Shown: piece after piece, positions 35,601 to 50,288 of the stretch | Layout of the letters: every line of letters begins with the position of its first letter | Numbering within the stretch: position 1 is the stretch's first letter | Source of the DNA: Pogonophryne albipinna | Lineage: Eukaryota > Chordata > Actinopteri > Perciformes > Artedidraconidae | DNA: 64,000 nt | Direction: 5' to 3' | NCBI GenBank assembly: GCA_028583405.1 | Contig: CM053252.1 | Coordinates: 33,855,196-33,919,195, forward strand | Translations under genes and position numbers: made by a program | The notes under the pieces: generated by a model | Seen by the model: the letters and a program-made list of their open reading frames with translations, nothing else | Told to the model about the DNA's origin: nothing | The model's database searches: none

Positions 35601-38600
35601 AATCACAAGTTTAGAATACTAGTATTAACTTTTATTTTGTGTTGGAGATATGTTGAGATGTAATACAGAAATGCATGACAAGCTGGTAAGAGAAATCAGA
35701 GTTTATTTTAAACGTTATTATAACATGATTTCTGAATTCTTGACATGAACTCCGACACATTTTGACACTTAGCTAAAGCATCAAGAAAAAACTATCCCAT
35801 TCTTCCCCCTTAATCATATTGCCAGCTCTATCTGTGCCTACCTTGTCCACTAGCTCCCACTCCTGTGCGACTTAAAAAGCAGGCAGGCTCATGCTTCAGC
35901 AGAATGCCTTTCCTTTTGCTTCACCACACATAAAGCGAACAACTGAAGTTGCCCTTTGTTATCGATTAGGTGTGCCATAACACCATGGTAGTAATGACTG
36001 CTTACTGATGTACTTGGGTCTACAGTAAGTCAAATACATGTTGCTTGTGCTTATAACCCATGTAAATATCCATGCTGGATTTACGGGAGGAAGTTTGGGT
36101 CAAACTTTGTAATGTGATCATTATGATTCAAACAAAATGTAGCGCTATTCAGATTAATCACAAACTTTAACGCTTTAATGTTGAAATAACTAAATATATA
36201 TATATATATATATATTGATTAGGATCTGCTATAAGAAGTTGTTTAACTGGTTGTGAATTAACAGAAAATATCTTTAACATTTTTGTCAAGACAAATATCA
36301 TGCATGGCATTTCTAATAAATATTGAAATTGTTGTTTGAGAAAATACATTTTTTACACTATGTTCTGATATTGTATAGAGAAATGAATTAGATAGTCAAA
36401 AAATATATATATCACTGATTAAATAACTATTAGTAAATGCAATACCTGCTGCAATTCTTCACATATGAAACAAAACTTTGCTGTAAATAATAAGTTCTTA
36501 GAAATGCATAAATGATGGTACATATAGGTTCAGATTTAAAAAGTAGATCCTTAAATATTACTTTTGTCAATAAATCAATTGTATTGGCCAAATATGGCAG
36601 ATATGCCTCACAGCACAACAAAACCATTTACTTACAATATAAACTTTTAGTTTGTTGAGATACTGTAATCAACATTTAATTGGTAGAACAATGGTAGGAG
36701 CGTTTCAGCTCGATATTGTTGGAGCCCATCCAGTCTAATAAGAATAAAATGCTGCCACTAACACCAAGTTCTTTTAAATTTGAGGCTATATATTATATAT
36801 TATATATTCATGACAAACATTTTGTATCACAAGTAATTTCCAGTAGAATTTCTAGCTGATGTTGCAGGTGTCCTCTTGAGACTCTCCCAGTGCTACCTGT
36901 GTAGTAGGAATTCAGTCACGCTTCAGTGTCCACAGCTCACTCTCAACACTCCCTGTTCGTGTCAGAAAACAAAGGCCTCAGGCGCCCCCGCAGTACATAG
37001 CCGCTGGGGCAACCGGACAACACCTCTAAAGCAAACAAACTCACGGTGCTCTTTATAACAGCAGCATAATGCTTAGCCTTTGTTCTTTCCAATCCTCCAC
37101 CCTGGACCTCCTGCTTCATAACAGGTGCCACTTGAAGTTGATTTTCTGATGCATTGTTTCTTCAGTTCCAAAACCCCATCTCTTTTAATGTTTGCCCTCC
37201 TAGCTGACTTTGTAGGTGATGTTCTCTGAATGTACTCAACAAACCTACAGCCTTTTATTTTTTGTGGTGCAATGAAAGCCTGGCTTAGTAAATGTGCATT
37301 TGTGTGTGCGCTTGTGTTTGTGCAGCTACTTCTATGAAAGGACACAGGTTGTTCCTGTGAGAAATGACACTGCTCTATCTTTGCCATCAGTTCCCTACTG
37401 TGATAGTGGTTTGACAAAAATGTAATCAGATGTCTGTGAAATAATTTTAATTGAGGGTAAATGTAATTCCTGTCATTGGAAGTAGTAACACATTGAGATC
37501 CACTACCCAGCCAGATTCAGAGCTATCAACATTTAACTTAGCACTTGCCCATCACAACGGAGAAAACTCCATTGATGAGACCAATTAAAATGCAGTTTAA
37601 AGTTCTGGAAGAAAAAAGGGCATGGACTTTGCGTTCAATTCGTGTTTTTGTACTCTCTGATAAACTCTTGCTTGTATCAAAACCAAAAACTCTCCACACT
37701 GGTCTGGTGTACACCCTAATATAACAACTGACTGGATGATATTGTTAATCTGCCAATATTGACTTTTGCTATGAACTCATAGTAGTATCCTGGATAACCT
37801 CTAGCTCAACTTTTATGTAGATATCTCTGCGAGTCACATTTTTTCTGTGCTTTAAGCTTGTGACCTGTTTTTCCCTGGAAATAATCTATATCAAGAACTT
37901 TTATGAACTGGAATATTCAAGCAAAACATACCTGAGATTTAAGCTAACCCTAACCCTAATCTAAACGATACCCAACCATTGAACAATTTACAATGACCCA
38001 AAACATACTTCGAAGGCACCCAATGAGTTTTTAAGTGAAATGTACTGATGTCCATGGGTTCTAGACTTCAGGCAGTCATTGCTTGTAAGGGACTATCTAA
38101 AAAGGTTTAACAATAAACATTATATTTGTGATTAGGTTATTTTGTCCCGTTACAATTTAGCCCCTTAAAATAAGCGACTGTAAAAAAAATGGTTGCAATC
38201 TCTAAATATTTAATACATTGTTTTTGTTCAACCCTTGAATAAAGGATACAACTTAGTGGGGACAAGTTAAACCAAACACATGTATCATTCTTATTTCATC
38301 AGCAGTTACTCCTCATGTGACTATCGTATAAATGCACTGCATGTTGTCAGTATTATCCTAATATGAACTCCCAAGCATTTCTTCTCTGCACATACTGTGG
38401 TTGTGTAATGCCATTTTTGCTTAAATATTGTAAAATGGGAACACAGAATGAAGAGATCAAAGAGAGCAATGGAAATAAGACATATCAGAAACTGCTCTGT
38501 TGATCCCTGTGTACCAGAAAGGTCATACATCAGACATGTAGGTAGTAGAGGTGCAGCATCAAATAACTTACCACCGCTAAAGCCATAGGATCATGAGAGT

Positions 38601-40291
38601 GCAAACACGATTATTGACAGAAACACAAAAGGAGGTTTAAGGTAGTGTCATCCCAGCTGTGTGAAATTGCAGCCAAACACAGCCATGTGCAAAGAGGGTG
38701 AGCAGGTGACAGTGTCTGAGAACACGAGGACCCACCCCATAACCATTTTTTATGCAGTTTCCTTTATTCTCTGTTCTTGTGGTTTTCTATCATGACCCAG
38801 ATTTGGTGGGACAAAGCTCCTCGCTCGCACCCCTGTTGTGTTTATAATAGCTATGTCTCCAATTAATAAGGCAGCCTGTATTTTTGTGTGCATGCATCTG
38901 TGTATACTCATCAAGGGGCAACCTAATAATCCTTTATCCGTGACACAAAGGTGTTGCAGACATGCTGTCTTTGCCTTTGTCCACCTCCTGCTTGAGTCTT
39001 TTAGCCTTATTGCCTTTGACACACTGCACTGCAAAGAATTAAGTCATCCCTTTCGTCTTACTTATTGTGGACAGGGTGGGGCACTGTTTCTCTACTTTGC
39101 CCAAAGCACCTCATATTATTAAACACTGAATAGTGTTCCAGCCTTTAAGGGCTCACCATTGGGCATGTTACTAGGTTTTACTGTGATGTCAAATAAGAGA
39201 CATCTGTTTCTTAAACAAGTTATGCTAATTTGCTATCTGAACAAAGCTCTCTAAAATGAGTTGCCTACCCAGAGACAACAAGACATGGCCTACCCAAGAC
39301 ACTGTCATCGTTCAGTTGATCTTGTCACTTTTGTTTTGCCAATCTGTCCAAACAGATTTACTGTTCCTGAAATAAAGTTAATGAAAGAATGTTCAAACAA
39401 GTTAATGAGACAACCAATGGTCCCAGGACAGAGACACCATTTGTAATAGAAGAGCAGAGCTGAGCTTAAACCAACACCGGTGTCCCTTGGGATGAACCAT
39501 TAACAACATCAGTAAGCGGGGGGTTTGTTCTAAAACCATTTACTATAACGGCTCTGCTTTAGCCATATAAACATGTGGAGATAGATTGTTGCCAGACTAG
39601 TGTGTTTTGGTCTTGGTGCCACTGGGTGAAGAGTTGCCATGAGGAGTTTATTTTGAAAAATGCCAACAGAGATGACATTATGTGTAACTGGTTATACACC
39701 ACTGTCCTGTTTTTTACGATCAATGCTCATCAATGCTTCAGAAAGCATTCACTACCTAGATCAGCTACTATATCTTGCACATTTGTGATGCAAAAATAGT
39801 CACTTGACCCTACCCCCCCATAAACTGACACACACTTATGACTCAACAACCCTGGCCTCATTTGAAATCCAATGGCAAGATTGTTTCTAGTTTCATTCTT
39901 CATAAAACTATCTTTCACACTTGTTTTGGTCTACAACCAACTGCAACACAATACATTTTAAGGATGTGTTTCAAAGTGTTAGCCATTATCTACATTTTTA
40001 TGATAAATTTAGTCAACATTAAATGCGTATAGGTGTGGGCTATAAGAAGCATGTAAAAGATGCGTTTAACCTCTTACAATTAATTGTAATATATTGAGAC
40101 CTTTAGACTAGTGCATTATTCTTTAGCTTTATTTTATTCTCTTTTGATGTATAGCTTCCTACCAAAGTCAAATTCCATTATATAGCTATTTACATAAATT
40201 ATAGCTACTGAAAAACTCCTTTTTGAATAATAAACTAAGAACTTACTGACCGTGACTGTAAACTGATAAAAAAAAGTAATGTCACTAATGT
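32667..40291. other. intergenic, AT-rich, no gene seen
   Basis: No recognisable exon. A diverged repeat with inverted gattaatcaca motifs lies at about 35550-36180, and AT runs at 36194-36215 and near 36790. The longest minus-strand frame (37073-37417) shows no domain. Confidence 0.55.
35550..36180. repeat. diverged interspersed repeat with 'gattaatcaca' ends
   Basis: Both sides carry gattaatcacaa-type motifs (35607 and 36151 areas), with aacgctttaatg at the right, resembling a common teleost DNA transposon with attaatcg ends. Boundaries not resolved. Confidence 0.35.
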
Positions 40292-40338
40292 CCCCTTCCC
40301 ACCAAAGCACTTCCATTTCGGACCTATTGCCCGATTAA

Positions 40339-40951
40339 AGATGGGGTAGGTAAGTTTGAGAAACCGGCTCGAGATACACCTTTTGTTATATTCCATGGAA
40401 TGCTCTTAACATTCCGATAGCAATGAATATTTTAAGTTTGACAAAAAATCCATTAAAAAAATGTCATCTCTAGAAGCCGTAGTACTGTAAAAAGCACGAC
40501 CAATCATTTTAGCCGGCTCGGCTAAAATAACTGCATGGCCTACCTGCCTGTCAGCCTTCCATCTGTGCACAAACTTATCTTGTGCCCTCATTGTGCCCTC
40601 ATTGACTCCACTTCGAGCGATAGAACTATTAACAAAGCACTTATATACTAATAAAGGACTGGCTTATCTAAAACCAGTTGAGTAGCACTTGAAATGTTTT
40701 TGCTCTATGAAACCTGATGTACTGATTCTGTTTTCTTCAAGTTTGTATTTTGTTGGTCGAGCGCACTTATTGTAAGTCGCTTTGGATAAAAGCGTCAGCT
40801 AAATGCAATGTAATGTAATATAATTGGCCATGTGCGCGTTTGTGTGTGTTGGAGGAGGGGCTCTGTAAGGAAGTGGCAGATTTTTTCCGGCTGTGTATTT
40901 TCAAATTCCAGCGCACTCGAGCTGGTTTCTCCAAAATGACCTACCCCACCT
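40339..40951. mobile_element. piggyBac-like MITE, copy 1 (TTAA flanks), interrupted by a SINE-like insert
   Basis: TTAA on both sides (40335-40338, 40952-40955) and inverted ends agatggggtaggtaag / gacctaccccacct. A close relative at 59605-59986 lacks the internal insert, which defines it as a later insertion at about 40605-40822. Confidence 0.85.
40605..40822 (+). mobile_element. SINE/LINE-tail insert in the MITE
   Basis: About 218 bp ending in gtaagtcgctttggataaaa, then gcgtcagctaaatg and short aatgtaatg repeats, the 3' tail typical of L2-mobilised teleost SINEs. Flanked by attg; the uninterrupted MITE copy at 59605 confirms the insertion point. A duplicated tgccctcattg just upstream makes the exact left edge uncertain. 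Confidence 0.65.
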
Positions 40952-43900
40952 TTAAGCACCGGTTCTTCCTGTTTCCACCGCAGCAGGGCCAGCTATTGGC
41001 CAGCTATTGGCCAGCTATTGGTTAGCTCTTGGCCACGAAAACGGGTTCTTCTCTGGCCCCACTCGATTGCCCGTGACTAAAACGCCACCACACACTTATA
41101 AAAAACACACTTATATAAAGTGAGGCAACACTAACCAGGCATATTGTGATACTGTTTGTTTTTGCCTTACTTTTAAAGACCATCCGTTCGCTGTTATTTC
41201 CCGTTTTGACCAGCACACTGCTTCATATGTTTTCCTGTTGTTTTTTATTATAGCAGCTATCGGGTGGAATCAGTACATATGATAACAACAAACAGTCATG
41301 ATAGTCAGATGAGCTTCAGTTGCTATGCTAACATCACCTGTCTAATACCAGATACTTATTAATAACGGCGTTGTGATACCAAAATGCGTCAATTCAGAAT
41401 AAAACACATTCACTTATGAGGATGGGGGACATGCAGTAGTGTGACAGTCACACAGTGAATTACCACATTAACAAACAATGAACCAATGCAATAACGTTGG
41501 AGAAGTAATTATTTAATTTGATCTGGCTTCGTATGATTAATAGAGACACGAGCACGACCCAACGCAGCACGCCATTGTTGTTTTTGTGACTGGCGTTGCT
41601 AAGAAAATCAGTGACGTAAATGGTGATGTCATGGAGCAGCACCAGTCGGGATCTGGGCGGTTGAAACACAACTGGGGCTCAAAAGAAGAACCGGCTCGTA
41701 ACCTGAAAAGCACAAGCATGGAGCCTAAACTGGGACTGGTTTGGTGGGAAAGGGGTATGAGGGTGCCAACTACTAAAGTGTACAAACCAAACAGGGACTT
41801 AAAATAAACACTCATGTCATTGGAACAAGAACATCCCAGCACACTCTCACCTAATACGCCCACACTTACACACAACACATACAGCAGCCAGACAAAAAAA
41901 CATGTCGAAGAAGAGACGAGAATAAGCTGCAGAGCAAACAAGGGAGTGGTGATTAAAAACATTCTCATGCAGCAGGGCCTGTGGGTGTCAGGGAGAGCTC
42001 TACCTCTCACCTTATGAATTGTGCTTGCACACACATGTATTTGTTTGCTTGTCTGCCTGTGTATATTTACATTTAGGTATGGATAAAGGTGTAATGTTCG
42101 CTCTCTTAGCCTGCTTGACAGCTCTCTCTCTGAGCTAAAGCCCTTTCCAGGTTTGGCCTTTCAGCAGCCCGTAGTACTAATGGAAAAATAAGCTTTGTTA
42201 GGAGGAGAAATCTGAGAAAAGTAATTAATATGTTGTCAGGTCCCCTTTGTATTAACTGACTTTGAAAAAATTGACTGTCATGGATCAATGTCGTAATAAT
42301 TGTGTTCCACCTACTCAACACTTACTTAATTTTCATGTAACTAAGGTTATTTCATGAATACATTTTTCAGTACAATCATTTTTCAGTACAATCATTTGTC
42401 CGCTTGATTACAGTGGAGTTCTATAATATCCAGGCATCAATTATCATACATACACTGCACCTGAAATCAAGTGACATACTATAGGTCCCAATCAGCAAGT
42501 CCTCGACAAAATACGTTGTTTGTAAATTCCCTTTAGAATATAACAAAATGTTGACTCATCCAAGAAGATTTTTTGTAGTCTTATATTAATCTTCCTAACA
42601 GAATATAGAATATGTAGTTAAATCTCAGTCAGCTATGACAGTTAAATAATTAATGGATCACTAATATTTTAATATATGAAATTATTTAACTCAACTGTTC
42701 CTGTGCTTTTCCTTTTTATTTTATACTTCAGTAATAGATCTGAATTTTTTTTCCACCAATAGTGGCTATGCCTGTTCCCATCTCCAGACTCAGACACTTA
42801 TCTGTGTGGATGTACAGGGCAGCCTGCACCTCTGGGAAACTGCACTCAAAGGGGTGTTTAACCCCTCCTACTCTCACCCACACTTCCTGTCTTACATACA
42901 GCTTAGAGAACATGGTCCTGCTGCAGACACACTGTCTTGTTAATTTCCTGATTGTGTAATTATATCAGGAAGCTGTTTGTGCTATCAGAAATGTTGCTAG
43001 TCATTGTTTGGGCTGTGCCTGTTTATGTGAGATGAGTCCCAGTGATAGGAAACCTTGGCTCCATGCTTTTGCTATGTAAGCCATCAAAGTTCTTACACTA
43101 TTCACATGAGAAATCCTTGTTTAAAAAGATTTAGATATGTGGTGTCAGGAACAGGTAGGATGTCATAAGGCAGTTAAAATCTGATACATCTTTGCATTTG
43201 TTGTGCAGAAACCCCAGCCGAAGGTGTCTAATCTGGTTGTTTTTCAACGCAGAAAGAGAACATAGATCCTATCAAGTCTACTAACTATAATTGAGCTTGT
43301 TTAGAGTTCATTTTCAGAGGATTAGGGCCTGTAGGAAGTAGGCAACGGAAGGGGAGGTGTCATCCTCTCACATGAGGCTCTGGGATCAGGAGGAGAGAAG
43401 GTGCAAACGAGTTTAGTTCACAACGACAAGGACTGCAAGATGGATGTGATAAGTTCCACTGCGGTTGCCCACCCTTCCTGGCCCTGATGATGATAATCAC
43501 TCCGCTTGTTTTGCCTTCCTATCTCAGGATAGAAGCCAAGGGCTACATGACAAGAGTTTAAACAAACACTTGAGATAATAAAGGACAGACGGCTGATTCA
43601 ACCAAGTAAGACTAGTCCTCCTCTAAACAGGCTTTAACACTTGACACACTGAGATTGTGGCCTTTCCTGCATTAGCCTACATACTTTCTTCATAGCTTTT
43701 CTGAAAATAATGTAACACTTAAATAATCCTGTTCATCTACAGTGAAAACTACTTGATAGAAACATAACCTCTATGTAAGGTTATGAAGACTACAACTATT
43801 TTGGACTCGCATTGCCTGTCGCTGTCCAACAGTGTAAAGCCACATGGTGAAGGGGCTTCTTCAATAAATGTTTGGAACTTGAATGATTTCACAATAATGA

Positions 43901-45534
43901 TATTTTTTTCCTGCAGCTACTTCCCCCACTTTCTTGTGTGAGTGACACCATGGATATCATTACAGAGAAACTGTATAAATGTGTCCCCATATGATCAATT
44001 AATTGCGTGGCATCCCTCTATGTGACACCAGTCTTTTTTCCATTCTGAAAATATTTTGACTTGCTCGGAAGACATGCTGTTAGACTTTTTCTGTAAGCAA
44101 ACAAGTTTAGACACCTGAGCAGATAACATTCTACACATCAATGAGTCTTTGGGACTTTTGCAGGACTTTAATTGTAATTGTAATCAATAAACCTATTCTT
44201 AGGTGATTCAAGCTGTTTGTGTGCCCTTATGTCAACATGAGGGAAGCAAAGTTGTCTTCAAGTGTGAGCAGTAAAGAAATTCACCCATTTTTTTTATCCC
44301 GTAGCAGTTGTGTTGAACAAGATCTGTGAATCGTCATTTTCTCCTTCCTAAATGATGGAAACAGGCCTCATGATGTTAGCATGTGTTCTGTAAATGCTTC
44401 CTGCCAATAACTGCTGTCAGAATCCTTCCTGGACCTGTTTTGGAACACATTATAACGATTTTGATCCAACATAATTGGATCATTCTTTAAATACCCTTTC
44501 AAACAGCTTTACTAACAGGATGTGGAACCATTTCTTCAGCCATCTCCCCGATTAACCTGGCTGCACTGTTGAGTAGACACCTGATTTGATGGTCAGATCG
44601 TCACAGCCTAAGCCCCAAGAGGATGAGCCACAAATCACCTGCTAAGACTATTTGGAGTCAACGCTGAGGACCTTAATCCCCAAATTTAAATTTCTTACCT
44701 GTTCTTAGTCCTCTTACTGCGTGCTCACTTAGCATGACACAGAGCCGTGTCCTAAAAAGGCATACCTGATTGACTGAGATAGAATTGAAAGGTAAAGGCC
44801 TTTTTTATTACACCTCAGTTGCTAGTAGTGGATTGGAGACTGTGATATGGCTTTACATGTTTTCACAAAACATTTATATATAACATAAATAGCCAATGTA
44901 AGTGAATTGCATTTCACTACAAGGTACAGTATACTGTGAATCTGTCCAGGATTCTCATCTGTTACTGGAAATACAAATGCTGCTATGTTGGTCATTTTTT
45001 CAATGACCAGTCTTGTGAGGTTTATTTCTTTGCTATGCTTATATTTATAATTAATGATCATAACAAATGAACCGATGCAGCAATCAGCACTGCCATTTAA
45101 TTGATAGTTTTCGCCTATTGACTTTGACTTTGCAAATTCTTTAACGGAACAACATGAACTTATCACCCAGTCAAACTGCAGGGCCTATTGGTCTAATATG
45201 AAGCCTCTTGTGCTTGTAACGTCAACTAGGTGGAATCAATATGTACGAATTTGATTGCTGTAATGTCAAGTAACATTTCTCACATTTAGCTCAGAACCTG
45301 CCCTTTTTCGTAGGAATGTGCTTGTTAATATATTTTTGTCCAATCTAAAACCTTGAATGTGTAACTGGGGTTGAAGCAGCATCGGCCAAAGAATCAATTT
45401 AATTGAAATATTGCCTTACTATGTTTTTTAACTACAATCACTGAGGATAAATATATATGTTGTTTTGGTATAGAGACTTTGACCTTAGAGCTACTCTTGC
45501 TTGTGTTGAAATAGATTGGGAGGGATGAAACCCT

Positions 45535-45660
45535 CTTTAATGGTCACACATGCAGAGCACACAGCACACACAGTGACATTTGTTCTTTGCATTTAACCCA
45601 TCCTAGTACCAGGAGTCTAGTACTAGGAGCAATGGGCAGCGCCCGGGGAGCAGTGTATTT
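45535..45660. repeat. teleost interspersed repeat, truncated copy
   Basis: Shares tgcatttaacccatcctagt and gcgcccggggagcagtg with the longer copy at 63363-63596. Breaks off right after the second block. Confidence 0.6.
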
Positions 45661-45663
45661 TTT

Positions 45664-45708
45664 ATGGATTAATTCATAAAAAATACATTTATTTATGAAT
45701 TAATCCAT
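45664..45708. repeat. perfect 17-bp inverted repeat, 11-bp loop
   Basis: Arms atggattaattcataaa (45664-45680) and its exact reverse complement (45692-45708). It abuts the broken end of an interspersed repeat and could be a tiny MITE or a break-repair hairpin. Confidence 0.85.
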
Positions 45709-48504
45709 CAAAATGTATCTTGGCCTGCTCGCAGTCTGTTCTGATTTTTCATTTGACTAAACAGTCAAGAAAACTACACATTAAAATGAAACAGAAATAA
45801 TGTATTCAGTCTCACTTTATGTTGTCCTTGACTACAGGGTATTTAACACAGTTTAGTTAAGTTGTGTGAACAGAGGAAACAGGTTGAACCCATCTTGATC
45901 TTGTTTTGTTTCATCCCATCAGGAGCCTACCTGTGTAGAGCGTGCACAGTGACAAACTTAGCTGTCTTGTGCCTCTCACCCAGCCTTTCTTTAGGTACTT
46001 AATCACCTTCAAGAGGATATTTCTTCCTTTGGCTAACCTGCCGGTCAGCAGTGTGTGATCCCCGGTAAACCGTACTTATCAAACTAAATACTTGATCCGG
46101 ACCAGGCCGACAGCTAAAGATGAACCTCTAAGGAGCATTGTGATTACAGACTTAGAGGACTGTAGAGGACAAACATCTTAAGAGGATATATGTGACCGCT
46201 CTGCCCTTTACACCTTTCCTTGACCAGCCTGGATCATTGCTAAACTGGCTCTTCTTAAAGTATTCTTTCTAAAAAAGGAGCTTAAGTTCAGTGGGTGGAT
46301 GCAACAAATGTGGTTGTTAACCTATTGTTGGTTAGATAATCACTTGTTTATTTTTAAATGACACCAACTACAGTTATACAATTATTAAAACCATTATTTA
46401 TTCATTTTCCACTATTTTATTAAACCCATGTTTACAATTCAGATAATGCATTATAAATGAAGATAATGTGACATTTTGACATCATAACACAAATGCAGAT
46501 GCTCCTCCTCAGAGATTGAAATTCATCATTGTTCGACATAACACGTTTTAGCCAGTAGAGGGTATAGGTACTCCAAGAGGAGGTTTTCATAAGCCTCATT
46601 GTCTCATTGGATACCATAACTTTGCAATTCCACATCTGCTCAAACCTATTTGTAAACTGGCTTTGCACTGATGTCATGCCACTTTCACCTGAGAACATCA
46701 GGAGTGACTGTCACACTTTGTTCACCCGTCCATTTTTATTCTATCTTCATTATTTGTTATAGTTTTGAAATAACCAAGCTTGGCAAGTATGAGATCCTTT
46801 TCCTATCTGTGGGTAAACATCAACACAAGATCTTGATAAAGCAATTATAATGGCTTTCAGGTCGAGCAAATCTGAGGAAGTTTCCTTTACCCTGTTGAGT
46901 AAAAAAGAGGCATGCACTTTGAAAGGACCCACTTAGCCGCGATGAATGTGGTTTAGGGTGGGGGTGGAGGGGTTGGGGTCTTTGTGTGTGCTTGCCTATA
47001 AAGCCAGACATCAAATAGACTCCAGCCAGAGGTGAAAGAGGGCTGAGCGGGTTAAAGGAAATAATTAGGGATCCATAGGGTGCATCTAAGAGCTTACTTG
47101 GTTCATGGCGACGCAGGCGTGTTTTTGGGAAACATTTTGGTCATGGTTAATTTAATTTCTTTTATTTTTCCATCATTAGCATGTAGCAAGATAGCTCCTA
47201 TGCTCCACCTTGTTGTGTGTAATTTAAAATTGTAATTAGGACCAGAAGGTAGAGACAGGATCCAGTTGCTTGATTATTGAAGCCTTACTGACTGAATTCA
47301 GTGTCAGATTGGCCAACAATGTATTCTCATATGAAACAAGCATTTCATGTATTACACTAATCATGAGTGTCCATGTAGCAATTACCATTTGCCCATGACA
47401 TTATAGGAAATAAACATTTTGCTTCGCTACCTTGCTTTAATGGACAATAACAACAGCTGTTGTTTTTAAAATAAATACATGGTTTAGATGTAGTTGCAAA
47501 TCAGCTATCCATGTCCTTGATTCAATCTGTTATTTATTAATTGTAAGGCTCAACTTTACAACCTTAAGATTTAGATAGCAACATTAGAAGTTACTCACCA
47601 GGAAGGAGAAATTACAATAACCATCTACTGAAATGTAACACAATTTGTAGTTTATTTGCAAATGCAATTTGTATGGAATTACTAAATAAAACAGCAAGGT
47701 ATAAGACCAGATACATTTACTTAGTCTAAACTAAGGCAGTTTTTTTTTTTTTAAACTATTGAACCTTTCCTATTACACTGTAGTACAATGAGAACATAAA
47801 ATGGTTTCTTAACAATACTTGACATTTACCCTTTTATAACTTCTTACCTCCAACAGTGATATCAATTACAGTAGAAAAAAGTAATAGCAAAACAGTAATA
47901 AACAGGATCCATTGACAATGTTTCATCAATCTAATAAAAAGTGAAGCCAAAGACAAACAATTACCAGATAAGGAGAGAGGAAAAATGTTAATTTAATTCA
48001 TATCTAAGTATTACAAAATGGAAAAGTATCACATTATTCACGAGCAATCAGCTGGCATAGTAGAAATACAAATACATGTTCTGTTGGTCTACTGTTCTTG
48101 ATTCCCTGGTGCTAAAACAGCACATTTCCTGTACATGGGTCAGTTGCCTGCATTATTACTCCCCAAGTAGGTCAGGGTCAAAAGTGCAGTTATATCTCCA
48201 ACATAATCACTGGAGGCACTATAATTTATTCTAACCCTTTAGTATGACATACCCTATTGCTACAAACATTATATATTAATGTTATATATACAGTGGAGGA
48301 AATAAGTATTTGATCCCTTGCAGATGTTTAAAGTTTACCCACTTACAAATAAATTAACAGTCTGTAATTTTAATGGTAGGTTTCTATAAAGTAAGAGTAA
48401 GAATATCAAAAGGAAAATCCAGAAATTGACGTTATATAAAAGATAAAAATTGATTTGCATTTAACTGTGGGAAATAAGTATTTGATCCCCTTGCAAAACA
48501 TGTC

Positions 48505-49543
<1,039 letters not shown>

Positions 49544-49722
49544 GGTGGAGAGTTGGAATCTGATTGATTGATTCTGTGGACAGGTGTCTTTTATACAGGT
49601 AACAAGTTGATATTAGGAGTACTTTAAAAAAAAGCAAAGAGGATTTATGTAACCGGCCTGTGGGAGCCAGAATTCTTGTTGGTTGAAAGGGGATCAAATA
49701 CTTATTTCCCACTAATGCAAAT

Positions 49723-50288
49723 TAGGGGTTGGGCCGATATTCGAGTGGAGCCTCGCAGTTTTTCAGGTTGATATGTGAAGCTCATTAGCTAGCCAACATG
49801 TATCTAGCAAATGTTTAGCAAAATATTAGAAGTGAGGCTACTAGACTAACGTTAGGTCTACTGTAATAGCCTCACTTTTAATAGTTTGCAAAACATTAGC
49901 TAGCACTAGTGTTTTGCAGTCGCTAGCAGTTTATTGGGATTTTATGCTAGATAGACAGGCATTGTTTAGTTAAGCATGTCAGCCTTCAGCCCCACTTCTT
50001 GCCTCTCTCTCTAACTCATTGCAGATGGCTGCACTAAAGAAAAGGGCACAGAGACGAAACCAGTTGTAAGATGTTTAAAAGTTCATTAAACATAATATAT
50101 GCTTAAATGCATTTCAAAGAAGTTGTGTTGAGTTGTGTTGGAGTTTGTGTTATTCTACATTTTGACACCAAGATTTTCTGATTTTACTGCAAATGTATAT
50201 CGGTTCCAAATATCGGTTATCGGTCTCCTTGATTACTAATAATCGGTATCGGTATCGGCCTTGAAAAAGCCATATCGGTCGATCCCTA
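49723..50288 (+). mobile_element. hAT element family A, internally deleted, inserted in Tc1 repeat
   Basis: Begins taggggttgggccgatat, ends atatcggtcgatcccta, with 8-bp duplications atgcaaat at 49715-49722 and 50289-50296. The left part is rearranged relative to the 28426 copy; the right 250 bp match it closely. It splits the right inverted repeat of the Tc1 element, so it arrived later. Confidence 0.92.

Larger units (their letters stand above)
40292..41755. mobile_element. inverted-repeat DNA transposon hosting a nested MITE
   Basis: Outer ends ccccttcccaccaaag and its near-inverted copy tttggtgggaaagggg. Inside, accggttctt (about 40958) pairs with aagaaccgg (about 41686). A 12-13 bp tandem repeat (ggccagctattg, three to four units) is at about 40986-41020. 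Target duplication not identified. A 165-codon minus frame in the right half has no domain. Confidence 0.55.
41756..48290. other. intergenic, no gene seen
   Basis: No coding signal recognised. Contains a truncated interspersed repeat (45535-45660) ending in a 17-bp perfect palindrome, otherwise unremarkable AT-rich sequence. Confidence 0.55.

Noticed and set aside
37945..37962. ctaaccctaaccctaatc, telomere-like
   Set aside because: Only two to three units; too short for an interstitial telomeric array.
41537..42034. 165-codon minus-strand frame, with a frame on the other strand too
   Set aside because: Mostly within the right half of an inverted-repeat transposon; no recognisable protein.
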